From Anaerolineae bacterium (GTDB lineage: Bacteria > Chloroflexota > Anaerolineae > Aggregatilineales > Phototrophicaceae): a stretch of 64,000 nt of DNA. Shown one piece after another: positions 60,492 to 64,000 of the stretch. A program made the translations under genes and the position numbers. The notes under the pieces were generated by a model. It saw nothing but the letters and a program-made list of their open reading frames with translations, made no database searches and was not told where the DNA came from. Position 1 is the first letter of the stretch; each line of letters opens with the position of its first letter. The stretch lies in the NCBI GenBank assembly GCA_022822545.1, contig JAJEBE010000003.1, forward strand, positions 23,776 to 87,775. The letters are read 5' to 3'.

Positions 60492-61829
60492 CTAGTCAAG
60501 CTCCTCATGCATTTCACTGGCGTCAGCGTTCAGCTCAGCCAGGGCATCGGCCACGGCGACATCGCCGTTGACGACTTCGGCGATGGTGTTCGGCACCATC
60601 CCGCGGACGGCGCTGTAGCTGGGCAGGCCGGGCGATGCGTAGACGCTCACCATGTCGTCCTGCAAGATGCCTTGCACTTCGATGAAGCGGGCGAAGGGCA
60701 TGCGCGGCTCGGTGAAATCGGCTTCAGTGACTTCAATATCGTTGCGAATGCTGAAGTAGCCGGTCGCGCCGGACCAAGCCAACTGCGCCTCGCTGCCGGC
60801 GAGGTACTTGACGAAGAGCCAGGTCGCCACTTCCGCTTCCGGGCTGGCGGTCAAGATCGCCTGGCTGGGCACGAAGAGTTGGATCGTCCGCCCGACGCCT
60901 TCCGCGCCCGGGAACGAGGTCGCCACCCATTCGTCGGTCATCTCGGCCGCGGCCGCGTCCCAGGTGATAAAGGGGATGCCGGCCGAACTGCCGGCGGCGA
61001 AGGGCGTGATGCCAATGGAGAAATCCCCGGTATTCTGGTAGCGCTCGGCGAAGAGATAGGCGCAGTCATTCTCCAGCATGCGGGTGAACATCTCCATCGT
61101 AGCCGCCACTTCACCGGACTCGAAGATGTATTCGCCGGCTTCGCTATCGAAGATGGCGCCGCCATGGGCAGCCACGAAGCTTTCGAAATGCGAGGTGCCG
61201 GTATCCAATGGATAACCCTGATAGTCCTCGCTGGCGCCGGCAGCGCAGGCGATCTCCTCAAATTCAGCCAGAGTCTCCGGCACGCGCCGCTCGAATCCCA
61301 AAGCTTCGACGATATCGAGGTTGGTGTAGAAGACGTTCAGCGAGTTCTGATTCGCCCAGGCGACCCGCATGCCATAGAAGGGCGCGAAGTCCAACTGGTT
61401 CACATTCAGCAGATTGAAGTTGAGGTTGGCTTGTTCTTCCGCCGGGATGCCCCAAGCCGGGCTGTTGAGCAAAAGATTGATATCGACAACCACGCCTTCG
61501 TTCGCCCAGCCGGCGACCGCATTGGCGTAACCGGCGACCAGGTTGGGCAATTCGCCGGACAGAATCGCCGTGTTCATCAGGTCTTCGATTGTGCCGTAAT
61601 GCCCCTGATGCACGGCTTCTACCGTGATGCCGTATTCGTTGTTGCTGTTGAAATCCTCGATCAGCGCCGTCATCGTGTTGGCTTGCGAACTGTCGTCGGA
61701 GTACTGATGCCAATAGACAACTGTCTGTCCACTGGGGTCAATGCCTTCATAATCGATATCGCCTTGCGCCTGCGCCATGCCCAAGCCAAGCGCCAGCAGC
61801 AGTATGGCGATGAATGCTAACTTCCTCAT
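60492..61829 (-). CDS. Sugar ABC transporter substrate-binding protein
   Basis: The 445-residue extracytoplasmic solute-binding protein (family 1, MalE/UgpB type) has a signal peptide MRKLAFIAILLLALGLGMAQ and cleavage near AQG. Following are VVYWHQYSDDSSQANTMTAL, a family-typical first-lobe start, FYTNLDIVEALGFERRVPET and TWLFVKYLAGSEAQLAWSGA-like second-lobe segments. There is no lipobox Cys, so it may be secreted or held by the uncleaved signal. It should capture a sugar, oligosaccharide or glycerol-phosphate for the two permeases upstream. AAGGAGCATAGATC precedes the ATG. Confidence 0.92.
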   Translation of the reverse strand: MRKLAFIAILLLALGLGMAQAQGDIDYEGIDPSGQTVVYWHQYSDDSSQANTMTALIEDFNSNNEYGITVEAVHQGHYGTIEDLMNTAILSGELPNLVAGYANAVAGWANEGVVVDINLLLNSPAWGIPAEEQANLNFNLLNVNQLDFAPFYGMRVAWANQNSLNVFYTNLDIVEALGFERRVPETLAEFEEIACAAGASEDYQGYPLDTGTSHFESFVAAHGGAIFDSEAGEYIFESGEVAATMEMFTRMLENDCAYLFAERYQNTGDFSIGITPFAAGSSAGIPFITWDAAAAEMTDEWVATSFPGAEGVGRTIQLFVPSQAILTASPEAEVATWLFVKYLAGSEAQLAWSGATGYFSIRNDIEVTEADFTEPRMPFARFIEVQGILQDDMVSVYASPGLPSYSAVRGMVPNTIAEVVNGDVAVADALAELNADASEMHEELD

Positions 61830-61985
61830 GATCTATGCTCCTTCACTACCTGAATGTCGATCTTCGGACGATTTGAATGTCGTGACCTTTTTCCTATTCT
61901 ATCAGACTGTGAATCTCATATAAGCGTGAAGTCTGTTAAGCGCCAGTCCGCCGTCTTGATACAGAGCCATTGCCCGCCGGCCCGC

Positions 61986-62963
61986 TCAACTCTTGATGCC
62001 CGTCTGCGCGATGCCTTCGGTGAATTGCTTCTGCGCGATGAAATACAAGACGAGAATCGGAATGACGGTGATCACCGATGCCGCCATCTGCAAGTTCAAA
62101 TCGCCCGGCGTATCGGCCGTCACGAAGTTCGAGAGCCCGACAGCGATTGGCCGCCAGTCGTCGTTGATCGTCACCAGCAGCGGCCACATCAGCGCATTCC
62201 AGGACCCGATGAAACCGAGCGTGACGATGGTCATAATCGGCGCTTTCGACAAGGGCAAGACGACGCTGATGAGAAAGCGCGGATGCCCGGCCCCGTCAAT
62301 CCGCGCCGCCTCCCACAAGTCCATCGGTATCTGCAGGAAGAATTGACGCAGCAAGAAAATGTTAAACACGGAAGCGAAGAACGGTATGGTTAAGGCGGGC
62401 CAGTTATTGAACCAGGCGCCGGCCGGCCCGAAAATGCTCGCGCTCAAACGGCCCAGCCAGATCACGGTCAGCAGATGCGGGATGAGCATGACGATGCCCG
62501 GGATCATCATGGTCGAGAGGAAGAGGGCGAAGATGAAATTGCGGCCGATAAATTTCATCCGCGCGAAGGCGTAGGCGGCCGGTATGCATACGATCAGCGA
62601 GCCGACCACCGTTACAAGCGTGATGCGTACGCTGTTCCAGATGTAACCCGAGATTGTGAAGGACTGCAAGATGCCGGTGGCGGGATCGCGAAGCAATTCG
62701 ATATCGAGAAAATTGGCGCGGCGCAAGGCGGTGGCGTAGTTCTCCCAGAGCAGCTTCTCCGGCAGCAGGCGCGTCAAGCTGACTTCGCTGAGCGTCATGA
62801 ACGAGGCGCTGATCATCCACAGGAAGGGGCCAACCGCGATCAATACGCCAGTGAAGAGGACTGCGTAGATGCCAAGCCGGCTCAGGTCCAGCGGCTTGCG
62901 CGGTCCCTCAGCCGGCGCTTTGCCCGTGACCGGCGGCGCCATGCCAGCCGCGTCGCTAACCAT
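61986..62963 (-). CDS. Sugar ABC transporter permease (MalG/UgpE type)
   Basis: The 325-residue integral membrane protein has six hydrophobic segments after a polar N-terminus of about 30 residues. The EAA coupling loop is EAARIDGAGHPRFLISVVLP, contacting an ABC ATPase encoded elsewhere. The C-terminal FIAQKQFTEGIAQTGIKS is the usual MalG-type end. The first 8 bases overlap the end of the other permease gene, so the two are translated together. No ATPase gene is present in the window; a shared MsmK-like ATPase is likely. Confidence 0.93.
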   Translation of the reverse strand: MVSDAAGMAPPVTGKAPAEGPRKPLDLSRLGIYAVLFTGVLIAVGPFLWMISASFMTLSEVSLTRLLPEKLLWENYATALRRANFLDIELLRDPATGILQSFTISGYIWNSVRITLVTVVGSLIVCIPAAYAFARMKFIGRNFIFALFLSTMMIPGIVMLIPHLLTVIWLGRLSASIFGPAGAWFNNWPALTIPFFASVFNIFLLRQFFLQIPMDLWEAARIDGAGHPRFLISVVLPLSKAPIMTIVTLGFIGSWNALMWPLLVTINDDWRPIAVGLSNFVTADTPGDLNLQMAASVITVIPILVLYFIAQKQFTEGIAQTGIKS

Positions 62964-64000
62964 AAAACACCCGCCGTCCCATAATCCGATTCTGGAAGAG
63001 TGTCATCAGCAAAATCAGCGCGAACAAGACAAAAGCCATCGATGACGCGTAGCCATAGCGATTGCTGTTTTGCAGTTCATCGAAGATGTAAACGCTGGCG
63101 GTATTAACCCGATTGCCGACAGCGCCGGTGCGCAGGATCCAGATCTGCGTGAAGGCCTGGAAGGTGCCGATGATCGCGACCAGGGAGAGAAAGAAGATGG
63201 TCGGCGAGAGCAAGGGCAGGGTGATATGGCGGAAGATGCGCCAGCCGTTGGCGCCGTCGATGCGCGCCGCTTCATAAAGCTCGCCGGGGATATTGCCCAA
63301 ACCGGCCAGGAAAATCACCGCGTCGTAACCGATATAAGTCCAGGTGGAATAGATCATGATGACGACCAGCGCCAGCGCCGGCCCCGCCAGGTAATCGGGC
63401 AAGCCCAGCAAACCGCCAAGCGTGGTCCGCTCGAGGATCCAGCGCTGCGGCTCGATGCCGACCAGGGCCAGCATCCGATTGGCCGGCGCGTACTGGCCGG
63501 CGTCGAAGATGATGCGAAAGACGATTGATGTGGCGACGAAGGGTGTGATGTAGGGGATGAAGTAGACCATGCGGAAAAAGGAGCGAAAGCGAATCGGCTG
63601 AAAGAGCAGGTAGGCGAGGAGAAGCCCAATCGCGAGTTGCACCGGCACTGTCCCGCCGGCGTACATCACCGTCACCCAGAAACCCTGCAGCAAGTCGTCA
63701 TCGGCGGCCGCCAATGCCGCCGGCGCCTCCGCCATCAGCATGTAACCGCCGACCGCCAGCGAGACCCCGCCCAGGATCATTAGAACAAAGCGCCGATTGT
63801 CGAGGGCCTTGATGCCCCGCTGGAATATGGTGTAGGCCAAAGCGATCAAGACGATGCCGGCGCTGACGAATACAAGCTGCGACCAGATCGGCAGCGACTC
63901 GCCCTCGTCCCGCGCCGCGCTGATCGCCAGTTCGGTCTCTTGAATCGTGAGGCGCAGCAGAAAGACCGATGACACCAGCAGCGCCGTCACGATGGCGCTA
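62956..64000 (-). CDS. Sugar ABC transporter permease (MalF/UgpA type), 5' end beyond window
   Basis: The frame is open to the window edge, with about 348 codons visible; the GTG at 63988-63990 is probably internal. The visible part has an extra N-terminal membrane pair (LVFVSAGIVLIALAYTIF, FVLMILGGVSLAVGGYMLM) and then the MalF core. The EAA loop is EAARIDGANGWRIFRHITLP. VQLAIGLLLAYLLFQPIRFR and FFRMVYFIPYITPFVATSIV are typical coupling-helix regions. It is the first visible gene of the importer. Confidence 0.92.
   Translation of the reverse strand, partial: SAIVTALLVSSVFLLRLTIQETELAISAARDEGESLPIWSQLVFVSAGIVLIALAYTIFQRGIKALDNRRFVLMILGGVSLAVGGYMLMAEAPAALAAADDDLLQGFWVTVMYAGGTVPVQLAIGLLLAYLLFQPIRFRSFFRMVYFIPYITPFVATSIVFRIIFDAGQYAPANRMLALVGIEPQRWILERTTLGGLLGLPDYLAGPALALVVIMIYSTWTYIGYDAVIFLAGLGNIPGELYEAARIDGANGWRIFRHITLPLLSPTIFFLSLVAIIGTFQAFTQIWILRTGAVGNRVNTASVYIFDELQNSNRYGYASSMAFVLFALILLMTLFQNRIMGRRVFYG

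Overview
The window looks like a chromosomal segment of a GC-rich (roughly 58-60 % by eye), monoderm-like bacterium, most likely a member of Chloroflexota (Anaerolineae or relatives). The assignment is inference. It rests on the mix of housekeeping genes (rpsB, tsf, pyrH, dnaN, rho, ftsK), the R3H/AAA ATPase beside a GNAT-like protein and a DUF89 protein, a DUF4342 protein, abundant sugar-type ABC transport, and no outer-membrane genes. No rRNA, CRISPR array, phage or insertion sequence was found. Most of the window is stable core and metabolic DNA with several well-preserved control regions.

Layout. 1-1.2 kb: a truncated gene, tRNA-Val(GAC) and an RraA-like gene, each with a recognisable promoter. 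1.3-5.5 kb: a corrinoid uptake and adenosylation operon (btuF-btuC-btuD-cobO) behind a cobalamin riboswitch with a terminator. 5.5-16 kb: sugar-type oxidoreductases, ftsK, a quinone reductase, an M42 peptidase, a cytochrome P450 and an orphan ribulokinase. 17-25 kb: an ammonium transporter, dtd with three small genes, an ABC-F ATPase, a TPR protein, a parvulin-type isomerase and a low-GC glycosyltransferase. 25-29 kb: rpsB-tsf-[MerB-like]-pyrH, then hisC. 30-41 kb: a mixed set of small enzymes, rsmI, an XPB-like wing protein, PhzF, M24 peptidase, WD40, DinB and xpt. 41-51 kb: a long non-coding stretch, the R3H ATPase cluster, dnaN, nucleoside hydrolase and a C-S lyase. 51-58 kb: an assimilatory sulfur and siroheme operon (cysH-sirC-cbiX-cobA-sir). 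58-64 kb: an SDR gene, rho, and an ABC sugar importer that runs off the right edge.

Two things stand out. First, the gene between tsf and pyrH encodes a MerB (organomercurial lyase)-like protein whose reading frame is interrupted by a single in-frame TGA. The TGA falls exactly where MerB has its second catalytic cysteine. Nineteen bases downstream there is a perfect hairpin with a GGTC loop, as in bacterial SECIS elements, so a selenocysteine-containing MerB-like enzyme is a serious possibility. Second, the sulfur operon is preceded by two consecutive short ORFs with runs of cysteine codons (CCC, then PCPCVCCCC). Each is followed by an intrinsic terminator, and a good sigma-70-type promoter lies upstream. 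This looks like a tandem cysteine-sensing attenuator controlling cysteine and siroheme synthesis.

How the genes work together. CysH, SirC, CbiX, CobA and Sir form a nearly complete route from adenylyl sulfate to sulfide, including the siroheme cofactor of Sir. BtuFCD-CobO import and adenosylate corrinoids under riboswitch control. The sugar importer, two Gfo/Idh/MocA oxidoreductases, the aldo/keto reductase and the ribulokinase suggest a carbohydrate-scavenging heterotroph.
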